Origin: Siderastrea siderea
Lineage: Eukaryota; Cnidaria; Anthozoa; Scleractinia; Rhizangiidae
Length of the DNA stretch: 64,000 bases
Reading direction: 5' to 3'
Assembly (NCBI GenBank): GCA_964030785.1
Contig: OZ034970.1
Span: 34,078,443 to 34,142,442 of the forward strand
Part shown: positions 44,976-60,085 of the stretch, in pieces
How the letters are laid out: each line of letters opens with the position of its first letter
Position numbering within the stretch: the first letter of the stretch is position 1
Made by a program: the position numbers and the translations under genes
Notes under the pieces: generated by a model
The model's database searches: none
Seen by the model: only the letters and a program-made list of their open reading frames with translations
What the model was told of the DNA's origin: nothing

Positions 44976-47170
44976 GAGGAAAAATAGTCACTAGTTAAAA
45001 TTACTGTTTGAGTGTTTCCTTTGGAAATAGAGGGGCGGGTGGGGCCTTCAGCCCCTTTGTTGATCCGCCATTGATGTGACATATTACACTGGTGTTAACA
45101 CAGCTATCCAATTCTGGGTGCAAAGTTGGTGATAAAATAGGCCAAGTCACCTAGTTAATCAGTGTTCCATCTCTAGGTTTTTTGAGGGGCTGAGGCCAAA
45201 ACTTTTCCAGTGGATAGAAAGGGGATAAAGGATAGAAGATATAGAGAAAAGAAAGGGAGAGAAAAAGGAAAGGAAAAGAACCGAGAAAAAAATTGGAAAT
45301 GAGTGCGCAAAAAAAAAAAAAAAACTAATTTTGGGCCAAAAAACGAAACCAAATTTTGGTTTATGCGCATGCATCAAAGAGAAATATTGTACAATTTACA
45401 ACAGAAGCTGGTTCAAAATCTAGCTAAATTGCAAGAAAACGCCTTTGCAGCAAAGTTTAGTGGCATTTGGCAACACAGCACTCAAAAAACCGCTTAAAAT
45501 GTAAAAAATGTGGTTTTTTCAGGAAAAAAGTTGGACAGGAAAGGGTTAAATACGCCTTACAGTTTCTCTTCTTTCTTCTTGTTTTTCTCTCTTCGTTTTT
45601 GACTTTGTGAGCCCAATTTTGCAACTTTTGTTAAGGCTTCCCTGACAAGCTCATTTGTAAACTGCTCTATATTGCCTAGTGAGCCACAGCATGTCACTGA
45701 TAAAATCAAATTGATTTTGGTCAAAATGGACAACAAGAGAGAAAAGAAAGAGAAACTATTTCCCAGGCAAAAAAGTTCTAACCACTAATTTGACCAGTAC
45801 AGAGTGAAACTATGTTTTAATTAAGCTTTTTTTCCTAATATTTTCATGTACAATATGCTACATACGTGTGTAAGCAATCTGTCCAGAAACATTGAAAAAC
45901 TTGTATTTAGAACAATTTGTTCACAACAAATTCACAAAAATACGTAAATTATCAAGTACTAAATACTCATAAATAAAGATTCGGTTCCACCCGCAAATAG
46001 TAGAAGCTAATCGAGGTGCGTGGTGCTACAAAGGTACAGCAGTCTGTTTAACCATTACTAAATACAAAACAAGACGCATATCTGCGTGAACTTGGGCGTT
46101 TTTCCTGGCATATTGAGCTGTAAACGCCAGGAAATGGACATACTGAAGTCTTAGTTGTCTTTTGACGATTGTTGTATATTGCGGGTGTGAATTTTACTCG
46201 CTGTCCGTTTTTTTTTTAGGCTGTTCTGTGTTCTGCGTATCTTTTGGTAATGCAATGAAGGTTCTGACAGTTAACTGCGAACTTTCAACCTATATATGTG
46301 ATTGCATTTGTGTCCATCTATCTGGCCAACAGGATTTTTGAAATATAGTTCAAGTATAGCTTACTGAAATGAACTCAGATACTAAAATGTCACTGTTTGT
46401 TCTATGGGTTAACACTATGATTTGGGAGAGTTTTTTTAGAAAAGAAGTAACTTTAGTTTTGTGGACATTTAGAAAATGCGTAGTTTCTCAAATTATGCAT
46501 TCCTCACCCATGGAAGGGATTTTTTCTAATCCCCGCACTCTAGAAAATACATCTCCTTTACGTTATTTGCCTTTGAGACCCCTGCCACCCTCAGGAATTT
46601 CCAATGCATTCTGTGGGGGAAGATTGACATATTCTGGAACCAGACAATGTTTATCACTTTTTAGGGGTCAAAAGGGAAACTATAGCTAAGTTTGCAGGGA
46701 TATCTTTTGTTAGCCTCATTCCTCCCTTACAAATGGTATTGTTTATTTTGTTTTCAAAAAGGGAACTTTGATTGAAATTGGTGTTTCGTGGGAATTTCTG
46801 TTTGTCAGTATGTTAAAGGAGTACTTCAAGCTTTTTGAATGAAGAACAATGTTTATTGAACAAATAATTACAAATAAATTCTGATCTATGTTTCTTGTGG
46901 ATGTAAAAAAAAATAATTATATTTTCAAACAATATGATAATAAGTGTGATTGTAGTATTTTTAAGTTTTCTTTGAAATTATAAAGAATTCTTACTTTTTA
47001 TTAAGTAGCAACTGAAACTAAAGGTAAGCAAAGAATTGAACACTTATTCAACGTAAAAGAACTAATTTGTCTAAAGTTACATCTCAACGTGACCGCTGGT
47101 AACTTTGTCACGCAATTCATGACCTCAAATCAGAAAGAACTCAACAGATGCTATCAATCATGACAACTGC

Positions 47171-50100
47171 AAGAGTTAAAATTCCGAAAAAAGAGTTAAA
47201 TGAGGTTATTTTTTCGGCAACAAAATGACGTTACCATTTCAAAAGTTAAAACGAGGCACTTTTGCGGAATCATTACGAGAAATTTGCTCTTTTTATTATT
47301 TTTCTGGGTAATTTTGGATTTTGGAAAAACTGACAATAGTTTGGAAAGCGTTTCCGGGAACCGAACCATTTCTGCGTCCTTGCGGACCTGACAAAGGTCG
47401 ACGACAGGCTTGCTAATGTTGCCAAAAGGATCCTTGTTATAATGCTGATGCTATATCCACTCCTGTAGGTAGCTTTGGTAGAGTTCTTTGGACGTTCCTG
47501 TGCGGGGCAAACTTCGGTGCCTAAGTCTGCGAAGTTTAAGCTGTACCGGTTCACTGTGAGATGAATATAGCCCTCGTTTTGTGGATAATGTTAGCAAGGA
47601 GACAGCCCTTGAAGAGCATTGTTAAGCTCTTTGTTAAGGAACCACCCTCCAACAATATAGAGCTATGTAATCCAAGCATTCAGGAATTCTGGGGCATAAA
47701 TAGGAATTAGAGTAGTTTCCAACGCGTTATGAACGCTCAACTTAAGTAACAAAGCGGAAATGAACGCGCCCAAAAATGAAGTCCACTTAAACTTACGAGA
47801 ATTTATGGGATTCGCATTACTTTTATGAAGCGTTAAATTTCCTGAAATAACTGGTAACCAATCACGGACTGAAGAAAAAATGAAGTAAAACAAGGGCATT
47901 CATGGTATCCATTAGATATTGATCACTCAGATGTTCCTCTGATCTGATATCATGTAATTTCACGAGCAAGAGAGTAGAAAAAATGATAATGGTTTAATTT
48001 AGTACATGTTTTTTTTAAGTTACAATTTAGGTAAGGAAATTAGGATTAGTACACTTTTATCTTACCGTTATATTACATTACATTACACACAGTTTCTATA
48101 GTTTTAAATTTACTGTTGTCTATAATTCCCCCCCCCCCCCGAAAAATACCCCTCATCATCATCATCTTCTTCTTCTTCTTCTTCCTCTTGCTGTTGCTCT
48201 TCTTCCTCTTCCTGTTCCTCTTCTTCATCTTCTTCTTCTTCTAATACTACTTCTTCTTCTTCCTCTTCTTCCTCAATCTGCTGGTGGTAAGCAGCCCAAC
48301 CCATGGGGGCAGGTGGGATAGGGAGCCTGGCAAGCATCTGTCTTCTAATTCCTCTGCTGTCAAACCACCTGTGGTATGGAAATGCACAACTATGACAAAG
48401 CAAACGTTTGCAGTGATATTTCTACGTATCTCCACGTTAATACTCCAGTTTCTGTAATGTCATAACATGATAACAAACAGACGCCCTCTTGCGCATCACA
48501 CAATCCCGTCGACAAACCTTAAAAGCAGTTTATGCAAACAAGCTCTTCCTTCCTCTTTCAATGTTGTTCCTGACACCAAAATGTTCCCCACCTTAGTTTT
48601 ATCTGCTGCTCCGTATTTCCTGGACAGTTCTGAAAAGTTAACCTGAAGAGGAAAAATAATCACTAGATAGAATAGCAGAAGCTAATCGAGGCAGGTAGAG
48701 CTACAAAGGTACAGCAGTCCGTTGAACCATCACAGAAAACTAAGTGCAAAATAAATGCAGCACAGCAAGAAAGGATACGAAAAATAAGAAAATTGAGCAG
48801 TTATGCTACATAGTTTGCAATTATCCGTAGTGGAATAGGCGCTTCAACATAATCATCGTCTGCCTCCATCATCGAAAGGTTTATTGCCATAAACAGTGGT
48901 CGGAGGTGGTTTAATGTATAGAGAACTAGCTAAATTGAATTGCAGAAATGGAAAAAAAAAGTTTGAAATGTAATTTTACACTATGTACAACCTTGAGAAC
49001 GCCAGACTACTAAGATCATCACCACTGCTGGCAAACAAACGTTTGTAGAGATCTTTCTACACATCTCCACGTTAATACTCCAGTTATTGTAATGTCAAAA
49101 CGTGATAACATTATCCAGACACCCTGTTGTGCATCACACAATCCCATCCACAAACCTTGAAACAGTTTGTGCAAACAAGCTCCCCGTTTCTCTTTCAATG
49201 TTGTGGCTGACACCAAAGTGTTCCCCACTTTAGTTTTATCTGCTGCTCCATATTTCCTGGACAGTTCTGAAAAGAGAACTTAAGGAGGAAAAATAGTCAC
49301 TAGTTAAAATTACTGTTTGAGTGTTTCCTTTGGAAATAGAGGGGCGGGTGGGGCCTTCAGCCCCTTTGTTGATCCGCCATTGATGTGACATATTACACTG
49401 GTGTTAACACAGCTATCCAATTCTGGGTGCAAAGTTGGTGATAAAATAGGCCAAGTCACCTAGTTAATCAGTGTTCCATCTCTAGGTTTTTTGAGGGGCT
49501 GAGGCCAAAACTTTTCCAGTGGATAGAAAGGGGATAAAGGGTAGAAGATATAGAGAAAAGAAAGGGAGAGAAAAAGGAAAGGAAAAGAACCGAGAAAAAA
49601 ATTGGAAATGAGTGCCCAAAAAAAAAAAAAACTAATTTTGGGCCAAAAAACCAAACCAAATTTTGGTTTATGCGCATGCATCAAAGAGAAATATTGTACA
49701 ATTTACAACAGAAGCTGGTTCAAAATCTAGCTAAATTGCAAGAAAACGCCTTTGCAGCAAAGTTTAGTGGCATTTGGCAACACAGCACTCAAAAAACCGC
49801 TTAAAATGTAAAAAATGTGGTTTTTTCAGGAAAAAAGTTGGACAGGAAAGGGTTAAATACGCCTTACAGTTTCTCTTCTTTCTTCTTGTTTTTCTCTCTT
49901 CGTTTTTGACTTTGTGAGCCCAATTTTGCAACTTTTGTTAAGGCTTCCCTGACAAGCTCATTTGTAAACTGCTCTATATTGCCTAGTGAGCCACAGCATG
50001 TCACTGATAAAATCAAATTGATTTTGGTCAAAATGGACAACAAGAGAGAAAAGAAAGAGAAACTATTTCCCAGGCAAAAAAGTTCTAACCACTAATTTGA

Positions 50101-51478
50101 CCAGTACAGAGTGAAACTATGTTTTAATTAAGCTTTTTTTCCTAATATTTTCATGTACAATATGCTACATACGTGTGTAAGCAATCTGTCCAGAAACATT
50201 GAAAAACTTGTATTTAGAACAATTTGTTCACAACAAATTCACAAAAATACGTAAATTATCAAGTACTAAATACTCATAAATAAAGATTCGGTTCCACCCG
50301 CAAATAGTAGAAGCTAATCGAGGTGCGTGGTGCTACAAAGGTACAGCAGTCTGTTTAACCATTACTAAATACAAAACAAGACGCATATCTGCGTGAACTT
50401 GGGCGTTTTTCCTGGCATATTGAGCTGTAAACGCCAGGAAATGGACATACTGAAGTCTTAGTTGTCTTTTGACGATTGTTGTATATTGCGGGTGTGAATT
50501 TTACTCGCTGTCCGTTTTTTTTTTAGGCTGTTCTGTGTTCTGCGTATCTTTTGGTAATGCAATGAAGGTTCTGACAGTTAACTGCGAACTTTCAACCTAT
50601 ATATGTGATTGCATTTGTGTCCATCTATCTGGCCAACAGGATTTTTGAAATATAGTTCAAGTATAGCTTACTGAAATGAACTCAGATACTAAAATGTCAC
50701 TGTTTGTTCTATGGGTTAACACTATGATTTGGGAGAGTTTTTTTAGAAAAGAAGTAACTTTAGTTTTGTGGACATTTAGAAAATGCGTAGTTTCTCAAAT
50801 TATGCATTCCTCACCCATGGAAGGGATTTTTTCTAATCCCCGCACTCTAGAAAATACATCTCCTTTACGTTATTTGCCTTTGAGACCCCTGCCACCCTCA
50901 GGAATTTCCAATGCATTCTGTGGGGGAAGATTGACATATTCTGGAACCAGACAATGTTTTATCACTTTTTAGGGGTCAAAAGGGAAACTATAGCTAAGTT
51001 TGCAGGGATATCTTTTGTTAGCCTCATTCCTCCCTTACAAATGGTATTGTTTATTTTGTTTTCAAAAAGGGAACTTTGATTGAAATTGGTGTTTCGTGGG
51101 AATTTCTGTTTGTCAGTATGTTAAAGGAGTACTTCAAGCTTTTTGAATGAAGAACAATGTTTATTGAACAAATAATTACAAATAAATTCTGATCTATGTT
51201 TCTTGTGGATGTAAAAAAAAATAATTATATTTTCAAACAATATGATAATAAGTGTGATTGTAGTATTTTTAAGTTTTCTTTGAAATTATAAAGAATTCTT
51301 ACTTTTTATTAAGTAGCAACTGAAACTAAAGGTAAGCAAAGAATTGAACACTTATTCAACGTAAAAGAACTAATTTGTCTAAAGTTACATCTCAACGTGA
51401 CCGCTGGTAACTTTGTCACGCAATTCATGACCTCAAATCAGAAAGAACTCAACAGATGCTATCAATAATGACAACTGC
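47171..51478. repeat. Array unit 2
   Basis: 4308 bp. It shares AGCTTTGGTAGAG and AAACTTCGGTGCC with units 4 and 5 rather than with its neighbours 1 and 3. Confidence 0.9.
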
Positions 51479-54400
51479 AAGAGTTAAAATTCTGAAAAAA
51501 GAGTTAAATGAGGTTATTTTTTCGGCAACAAAATGACGTTACCATTTCAAAAGTTAAAACGAGGCACTTTTGCGGAATCATTACGAGAAATTTGCTCTTT
51601 TTATTATTTTTCTGGGTAATTTTGGATTTTGGAAAAACTGACAATAGTTTGGAAAGCGTTTCCGGGAACCGAACCATTTCTGCGTCCTTGCGGACCTGAC
51701 AAAGGTCGACGACAGGCTTGCTAATGTTGCCAAAAGGATCCTTGTTATAATGCTGATGCTATATCCACTCCTGTAGGTAGCTTTCGTAGAGTTCTTTGGA
51801 CGTTCCTGTGCGGGGCAAACCTCGGTGCCTAAGTCTGCGAAGTTTAAGCTGTACCGGTTCACTGTGAGATGAATATAGCCCTCGTTTTGTGGATAATGTT
51901 AGCAAGGAGACAGCCCTTGAAGAGCATTGTTAAGCTCTTTGTTAAGGAACCACCCTCCAACAATATAGAGCTATGTAATCCAAGCATTCAGGAATTCTGG
52001 GGCATAAATAGGAATTAGAGTAGTTTCCAACGCGTTATTAACGCTCAACTTAAGTAACAAAGCGGAAATGAACGCGCCCAAAAATGAAGTCCACTTAAAC
52101 TTACGAGAATTTATGGGATTCGCATTACTTTTATGAAGCGTTAAATTTCCTGAAATAACTGGTAACCAATCACGGACTGAAGAAAAAATGAAGTAAAACA
52201 AGGGCATTCATGGTATCCATTAGATATTGATCACTCAGATGTTCCTCCGATCTGATACCATGTAATTTCACGAGCAAGAGAGTAGAAAAAATGATAATGG
52301 TTTAATTTAGTACATGTTTTTTTTAAGTTACAATTTAGGTAAGGAAATTAGGATTAGTACACTTTTATCTTACCGTTATATTACATTACATTACACACAG
52401 TTTCTATAGTTTTAAATTTACTGTTGTCTATAATTCCCCCCCCCCCCGAAAAATACCCCTCATCATCATCATCTTCTTCTTCTTCTTCCTCTTGCTGTTG
52501 CTCTTCTTCCTCTTCCTGTTCCTCTTCTTCATCTTCTTCTTCTTCTAATACTACTTCTTCTTCTTCCTCTTCTTCTTCAATCTGCTGGTGGTAAGCAGCC
52601 CAACCCATGGGGGCAGGTGGGATAGGGAGCCTGGCAAGCATCTGTCTTCTAATTCCTCTGCTGTCAAACCACCTGTGGTATGGAAATGCACAACTATGAC
52701 AAAGCAAACGTTTGCAGTGATATTTCTACGTATCTCCACGTTAATACTCCAGTTTCTGTAATGTCAAAACATGATAACAAACAGACGCCCTCTTGCGCAT
52801 CACACAATCCCGTCGACAAACCTTAAAAGCAGTTTATGCAAACAAGCTCTTCCTTCCTCTTTCAATGTTGTTCCTGACACCAAAATGTTCCCCACCTTAG
52901 TTTTATCTGCTGCTCCGTATTTCCTGGACTGTTCTGAAAAGTTAACCTGAAGAGGAAAAATAATCACTAGATAGAATAGCAGAAGCTAATCGAGGCAGGT
53001 AGAGCTACAAAGGTACAGCAGTCCGTTGAACCATCACAGAAAACTAAGTGCAAAATAAATGCAGCACAGCAAGAAAGGATACGAAAAATAAGAAAATTGA
53101 GCAGTTATGCTACATAGTTTGCAATTATCCGTAGTGGAATAGGCGCTTCAACATAATCATCGTCTGCCTCCATCATCGAAAGGTTTATTGCCATAAACAG
53201 TGGTCGGAGGTGGTTTGATGTATAGAGAACTAGCTAAATTGAATTGTAGAAATGGAAAAAAAAAGTTTGAAATGTAATTTTACACTATGTACAACCTTGA
53301 GAACGCCAGACTACTAAGATCATCACCACTGCTGGCAAACAAACGTTTGTAGAGATCTTTCTACACATCTCCACGTTAATACTCCAGTTATTGTAATGTC
53401 AAAACGTGATAACATTATCCAGACACCCTGTTGTGCATCACACAATCCCATCCACAAACCTTGAAACAGTTTGTGCAAACAACCTCCCCGTTTCTCTTTC
53501 AATGTTGTGGCTGACACCAAAGTGTTCCCCACTTTAGTTTTATCTGCTGCTCCATATTTCCTGGACAGTTCTGAAAAGAGAACTTAAGGAGGAAAAATAG
53601 TCACTAGTTAAAATTACTGTTTGAGTGTTTCCTTTGGAAATAGAGGGGCGGGTGGGGCCTTCAGCCCCTTTGTTGATCCGCCATTGATGTGACATATTAC
53701 ACTGGTGTTAACACAGCTATCCAATTCTGGGTGCAAAGTTGGTGATAAAATAGGCCAAGTCACCTAGTTAATCAGTGTTCCATCTCTAGGTTTTTTGAGG
53801 GGCTGAGGCCAAAACTTTTCCAGTGGATAGAAAGGGGATAAAGGGTAGAAGATATAGAGAAAAGAAAGGGAGAGAAAAAGGAAAGGAAAAGAACCGAGAA
53901 AAAAATTGGAAATGAGTGCCCAAAAAAAAAAAAAAACTAATTTTGGGCCAAAAAACCAAACCAAATTTTGGTTTATGCGGATGCATCAAAGAGAAATATT
54001 GTACAATTTACAACAGAAGCTGGTTCAAAATCTAGCTAAATTGCAAGAAAACGCCTTTGCAGCAAAGTTTAGTGGCATTTGGCAACACAGCACTCAAAAA
54101 ACCGCTTAAAATGTAAAAAATGTGGTTTTTTCAGGAAAAAAGTTGGACAGGAAAGGGTTAAATACGCCTTACAGTTTCTCTTCTTTCTTCTTGTTTTTCT
54201 CTCTTCGTTTTTGACTTTGTGAGCCCAATTTTGCAACTTTTGTTAAGGCTTCCCTGACAAGCTCATTTGTAAACTGCTCTATATTGCCTAGTGAGCCACA
54301 GCATGTCACTGATAAAATCAAATTGATTTTGGTCAAAATGGACAACAAGAGAGAAAAGAAAGAGAAACTATTTCCCAGGCAAAAAAGTTCTAACCACTAA

Positions 54401-55782
54401 TTTGACCAGTACAGAGTGAAACTATGTTTTAATTAAGCTTTTTTTCCTAATATTTTCATGTACAATATGCTACATACGTGTGTAAGCAATCTGTCCAGAA
54501 ACATTGAAAAACTTGTATTTAGAACAATTTGTTCACAGCAAATTCACAAAAATACGTAAATTATCAAGTACTAAATACTCATAAATAAAGATTCGGTTCC
54601 ACCCGCAAATAGTAGAAGCTAATCGAGGTGCGTGGTGCTACAAAGGTACAGCAGTCTGTTTAACCATTACTAAATACAAAACAAGATGCATATCTGCGTG
54701 AACTTGGGCGTTTTTCCTGGCATATTGAGCTGTAAACGCCAGGAAATGGACATACTGAAGTCTTAGTTGTCTTTTGACGATTGTTGTATATTGCGGGTGT
54801 GAATTTTACTCGCTGTCCGTTTTTTTTTAGGCTGTTCTGTGTTCTGCGTATCTTTTGGTAATGCAATGAAGGTTCTGACAGTTAACTGCGAACTTTCAAC
54901 CTATATATGTGATTGCATTTGTGTCCATCTATCTGGCCAACAGGATTTTTGAAATATAGTTCAAGTATAGCTTACTGAAATGAACTCAGATACTAAAATG
55001 TCACTGTTTGTTCTATGGGTTAACACTATGATTTGGGAGAGTTTTTTTAGAAAAGAAGTAACTTTAGTTTTGTGGACATTTAGAAAATGCGTAGTTTCTC
55101 AAATTATGCATTCCTCACCCATGGAAGGGATTTTTTCTAATCCCCGCACTCTAGAAAATACATCTCCTTTACGTTATTTGCCTTTGAGACCCCTGCCACC
55201 CTCAGGAATTTCCAATGCATTCTGTGGGGGAATATTGACATATTCTGGAACCAGACAATGTTTTATCACTTTTTAGGGGTCAAAAGGGAAACTATAGCTA
55301 AGTTTGCAGGGATATCTTTTGTTAGCCTCATTCCTCCCTTACAAATGGTATTGTTTATTTTGTTTTCAAAAAGGGAACTTTGATTGAAATTGGTGTTTCG
55401 TGGGAATTTCTGTTTGTCAGTATGTTAAAGGAGTACTTCAAGCTTTTTGAATGAAGAACAATGTTTATTGAACAAATAATTACAAATAAATTCTGATCTA
55501 TGTTTCTTGTGGATGTAAAAAAAAATAATTATATTTTCAAACAATATGATAATAAGTGTGATTGTAGTATTTTTAAGTTTTCTTTGAAATTATAAAGAAT
55601 TCTTACTTTTTATTAAGTAGCAACTGAAACTAAAGGTAAGCAAAGAATTGAACACTTATTCAACGTAAAAGAACTAATTTGTCTAAAGTTACATCTCAAC
55701 GTGACCGCTGGTAACTTTGTCACGCAATTCATGACCTCAAATCAGAAAGAACTCAACAGATGCTATCAATAATGACAACTGC
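51479..55782. repeat. Array unit 3
   Basis: 4304 bp. It shares AGCTTTCGTAGAG and AAACCTCGGTGCC with unit 1, but the shorter CTT tract and CAACCTCCCC with units 4 and 5. Confidence 0.9.
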
Positions 55783-58700
55783 AAGAGTTAAAATTCTGAA
55801 AAAAGAGTTAAATGAGGTTATTTTTTCGGCAACAAAATGACGTTACCATTTCAAAAGTTAAAACGAGGCACTTTTGCGGAATCATTACGAGAAATTTGCT
55901 CTTTTTATTATTTTTCTGGGTAATTTTGGATTTTGGAAAAACTGACAATAGTTTGGAAAGCGTTTCCGGGAACCGAACCATTTCTGCGTCCTTGCGGACC
56001 TGACAAAGGTCGACGACAGGCTTGCTAATGTTGCCAAAAGGATCCTTGTTATAATGCTGATGCTATATCCACTCCTGTAGGTAGCTTTGGTAGAGTTCTT
56101 TGGACGTTCCTGTGCGGGGCAAACTTCGGTGCCTAAGTCTGCGAAGTTTAAGCTGTACCGGTTCACTGTGAGATGAATATAGCCCTCGTTTTGTGGATAA
56201 TGTTAGCAAGGAGACAGCCCTTGAAGAGCATTGTTAAGCTCTTTGTTAAGGAACCACCCTCCAACAATATAGAGCTATGTAATCCAAGCATTCAGGAATT
56301 CTGGGGCATAAATAGGAATTAGAGTAGTTTCCAACGCGTTATTAACGCTCAACTTAAGTAACAAAGCGGAAATGAACGCGCCCAAAAATGAAGTCCACTT
56401 AAACTTACGAGAATTTATGGGATTCGCATTACTTTTATGAAGCGTTAAATTTCCTGAAATAACTGGTAACCAATCACGGACTGAAGAAAAAATGAAGTAA
56501 AACAAGGGCATTCATGGTATCCATTAGATATTGATCACTCAGATGTTCCTCCGATCTGATACCATGTAATTTCACGAGCAAGAGAGTAGAAAAAATGATA
56601 ATGGTTTAATTTAGTACATGTTTTTTTAAAGTTACAATTTAGGTAAGGAAATTAGGATTAGTACACTTTTATCTTACCGTTATATTACATTACATTACAC
56701 ACAGTTTCTATAGTTTTAAATTTACTGTTGTCTATAATTCCCCCCCCCCCGAAAAATACCCCTCATCATCATCATCTTCTTCTTCTTCTTCCTCTTGCTG
56801 TTGCTCTTCTTCCTCTTCCTGTTCCTCTTCTTCATCTTCTTCTTCTTCTAATACTACTTCTTCTTCTTCCTCTTCTTCTTCAATCTGCTGGTGGTAAGCA
56901 GTCCAACCCATGGGGGCAGGTGGGATAGGGAGCCTGGCAAGCATCTGTCTTCTAATTCCTCTGCTGTCAAACCACCTGTGGTATGGAAATGCACAACTAT
57001 GACAAAGCAAACGTTTGCAGTGATATTTCTACGTATCTCCACGTTAATACTCCAGTTTCTGTAATGTCATAACATGATAACAAACAGACGCCCTCTTGCG
57101 CATCACACAATCCCGTCGACAAACCTTAAAAGCAGTTTATGCAAACAAGCTCTTCCTTCCTCTTTCAATGTTGTTCCTGACACCAAAATGTTCCCCACCT
57201 TAGTTTTATCTGCTGCTCCGTATTTCCTGGACAGTTCTGAAAAGTTAACCTGAAGAGGAAAAATAATCACTAGATAGAATAGCAGAAGCTAATCGAGGCA
57301 GGTAGAGCTACAAAGGTACAGCAGTCCGTTGAACCATCACAGAAAACTAAGTGCAAAATAAATGCAGCACAGCAAGAAAGGATACGAAAAATAAGAAAAT
57401 TGAGCAGTTATGCTACATAGTTTGCAATTATCCGTAGTGGAATAGGCGCTTCAACATAATCATCGTCTGCCTCCATCATCGAAAGGTTTATTGCCATAAA
57501 CAGTGGTCGGAGGTGGTTTAATGTATAGAGAACTAGCTAAATTTAATTGCAGAAATGGAAAAAAAAAGTTTGAAATGTAATTTTACACTATGTACAACCT
57601 TGAGAACGCCAGACTACTAAGATCATCACCACTGCTGGCAAACAAACGTTTGTAGAGATCTTTCTACACATCTCCACGTTAATACTCCAGTTATTGTAAT
57701 GTCAAAACGTGATAACATTATCCAGACACCCTGTTGTGCATCACACAATCCCATCCACAAACCTTGAAACAGTTTGTGCAAACAACCTCCCCGTTTCTCT
57801 TTCAATGTTGTGGCTGACACCAAAGTGTTCCCCACTTTAGTTTTATCTGCTGCTCCATATTTCCTGGACAGTTCTGAAAAGAGAACTTAAGGAGGAAAAA
57901 TAGTCACTAGTTAAAATTACTGTTTGAGTGTTTCCTTTGGAAATAGAGGGGCGGGTGGGGCCTTCAGCCCCTTTGTTGATCCGCCATTGATGTGACATAT
58001 TACACTGGTGTTAACACAGCTATCCAATTCTGGGTGCAAAGTTGGTGATAAAATAGGCCAAGTCACCTAGTTAATCAGTGTTCCATCTCTAGGTTTTTTG
58101 AGGGGCTGAGGCCAAAACTTTTCCAGTGGATAGAAAGGGGATAAAGGGTAGAAGATATAGAGAAAAGAAAGGGAGAGAAAAAGGAAAGGAAAAGAACCGA
58201 GAAAAAAATTGGAAATGAGTGCGCAAAAAAAAAAAAAACTAATTTTGGGCCAAAAAACCAAACCAAATTTTGGTTTATGCGCATGCATCAAAGAGAAATA
58301 TTGTACAATTTACAACAGAAGCTGGTTCAAAATCTAGCTAAATTGCAAGAAAACGCCTTTGCAGCAAAGTTTAGTGGCATTTGGCAACACAGCACTCAAA
58401 AAACCGCTTAAAATGTAAAAAATGTGGTTTTTTCAGGAAAAAAGTTGGACAGGAAAGGGTTAAATACGCCTTACAGTTTCTCTTCTTTCTTCTTGTTTTT
58501 CTCTCTTCGTTTTTGACTTTGTGAGCCCAATTTTGCAACTTTTGTTAAGGCTTCCCTGACAAGCTCATTTGTAAACTGCTCTATATTGCCTAGTGAGCCA
58601 CAGCATGTCACTGATAAAATCAAATTGATTTTGGTCAAAATGGACAACAAGAGAGAAAAGAAAGAGAAACTATTTCCCAGGCAAAAAAGTTCTAACCACT

Positions 58701-60085
58701 AATTTGACCAGTACAGAGTGAAACTATGTTTTAATTAAGCTTTTTTTCCTAATATTTTCATGTACAATATGCTACATACGTGTGTAAGCAATCTGTCCAG
58801 AAACATTGAAAAACTTGTATTTAGAACAATTTGTTCACAACAAATTCACAAAAATACGTAAATTATCAAGTACTAAATACTCATAAATAAAGATTCGGTT
58901 CCACCCGCAAATAGTAGAAGCTAATCGAGGTGCGTGGTGCTACAAAGGTACAGCAGTCTGTTTAACCATTACTAAATACAAAACAAGACGCATATCTGCG
59001 TGAACTTGGGCGTTTTTCCTGGCATATTGAGCTGTAAACGCCAGGAAATGGACATACTGAAGTCTTAGTTGTCTTTTGACGATTGTTGTATATTGCGGGT
59101 GTGAATTTTACTCGCTGTCCGTTTTTTTTTTAGGCTGTTCTGTGTTCTGCGTATCTTTTGGTAATGCAATGAAGGTTCTGACAGTTAACTGCGAACTTTC
59201 AACCTATATATGTGATTGCATTTGTGTCCATCTATCTGGCCAACAGGATTTTTGAAATATAGTTCAAGTATAGCTTACTGAAATGAACTCAGATACTAAA
59301 ATGTCACTGTTTGTTCTATGGGTTAACACTATGATTTGGGAGAGTTTTTTTAGAAAAGAAGTAACTTTAGTTTTGTGGACATTTAGAAAATGCGTAGTTT
59401 CTCAAATTATGCATTCCTCACCCATGGAAGGGATTTTTTCTAATCCCCGCACTCTAGAAAATACATCTCCTTTACGTTATTTGCCTTTGAGACCCCTGCC
59501 ACCCTCAGGAATTTCCAATGCATTCTGTGGGGGAAGATTGACATATTCTGGAACCAGACAATGTTTTATCACTTTTTAGGGGTCAAAAGGGAAACTATAG
59601 CTAAGTTTGCAGGGATATCTTTTGTTAGCCTCATTCCTCCCTTACAAATGGTATTGTTTATTTTGTTTTCAAAAAGGGAACTTTGATTGAAATTGGTGTT
59701 TCGTGGGAATTTCTGTTTGTCAGTATGTTAAAGGAGTACTTCAAGCTTTTTGAATGAAGAACAATGTTTATTGAACAAATAATTACAAATAAATTCTGAT
59801 CTATGTTTCTTGTGGATGTAAAAAAAAATAATTATATTTTCAAACAATATGATAATAAGTGTGATTGTAGTATTTTTAAGTTTTCTTTGAAATTATAAAG
59901 AATTCTTACTTTTTATTAAGTAGCAACTGAAACTAAAGGTAAGCAAAGAATTGAACACTTATTCAACGTAAAAGAACTAATTTGTCTAAAGTTACATCTC
60001 AACGTGACCGCTGGTAACTTTGTCACGCAATTCATGACCTCAAATCAGAAAGAACTCAACAGATGCTATCAATAATGACAACTGC
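55783..60085. repeat. Array unit 4
   Basis: 4303 bp. Private changes include GCAGTCCAACCC near 56,899. Confidence 0.9.

Larger units (their letters stand above)
42863..47170. repeat. Array unit 1
   Basis: 4308 bp, the left-most copy. It carries private differences such as GGAAGGCGTTTCC and CTTGCAGACC near 43,035-43,080 where later copies have GGAAAGCG and CTTGCGGACC, and a 1-bp T deletion near 46,650. Confidence 0.9.

Noticed and set aside
46369..46689. Conserved plus-strand frame MNSDTKMSLFVLW... repeated in each array unit
   Set aside because: It is conserved only because the whole unit is nearly identical. It has no domain, and its end shifts with a single T indel in unit 1, as expected for non-coding sequence.
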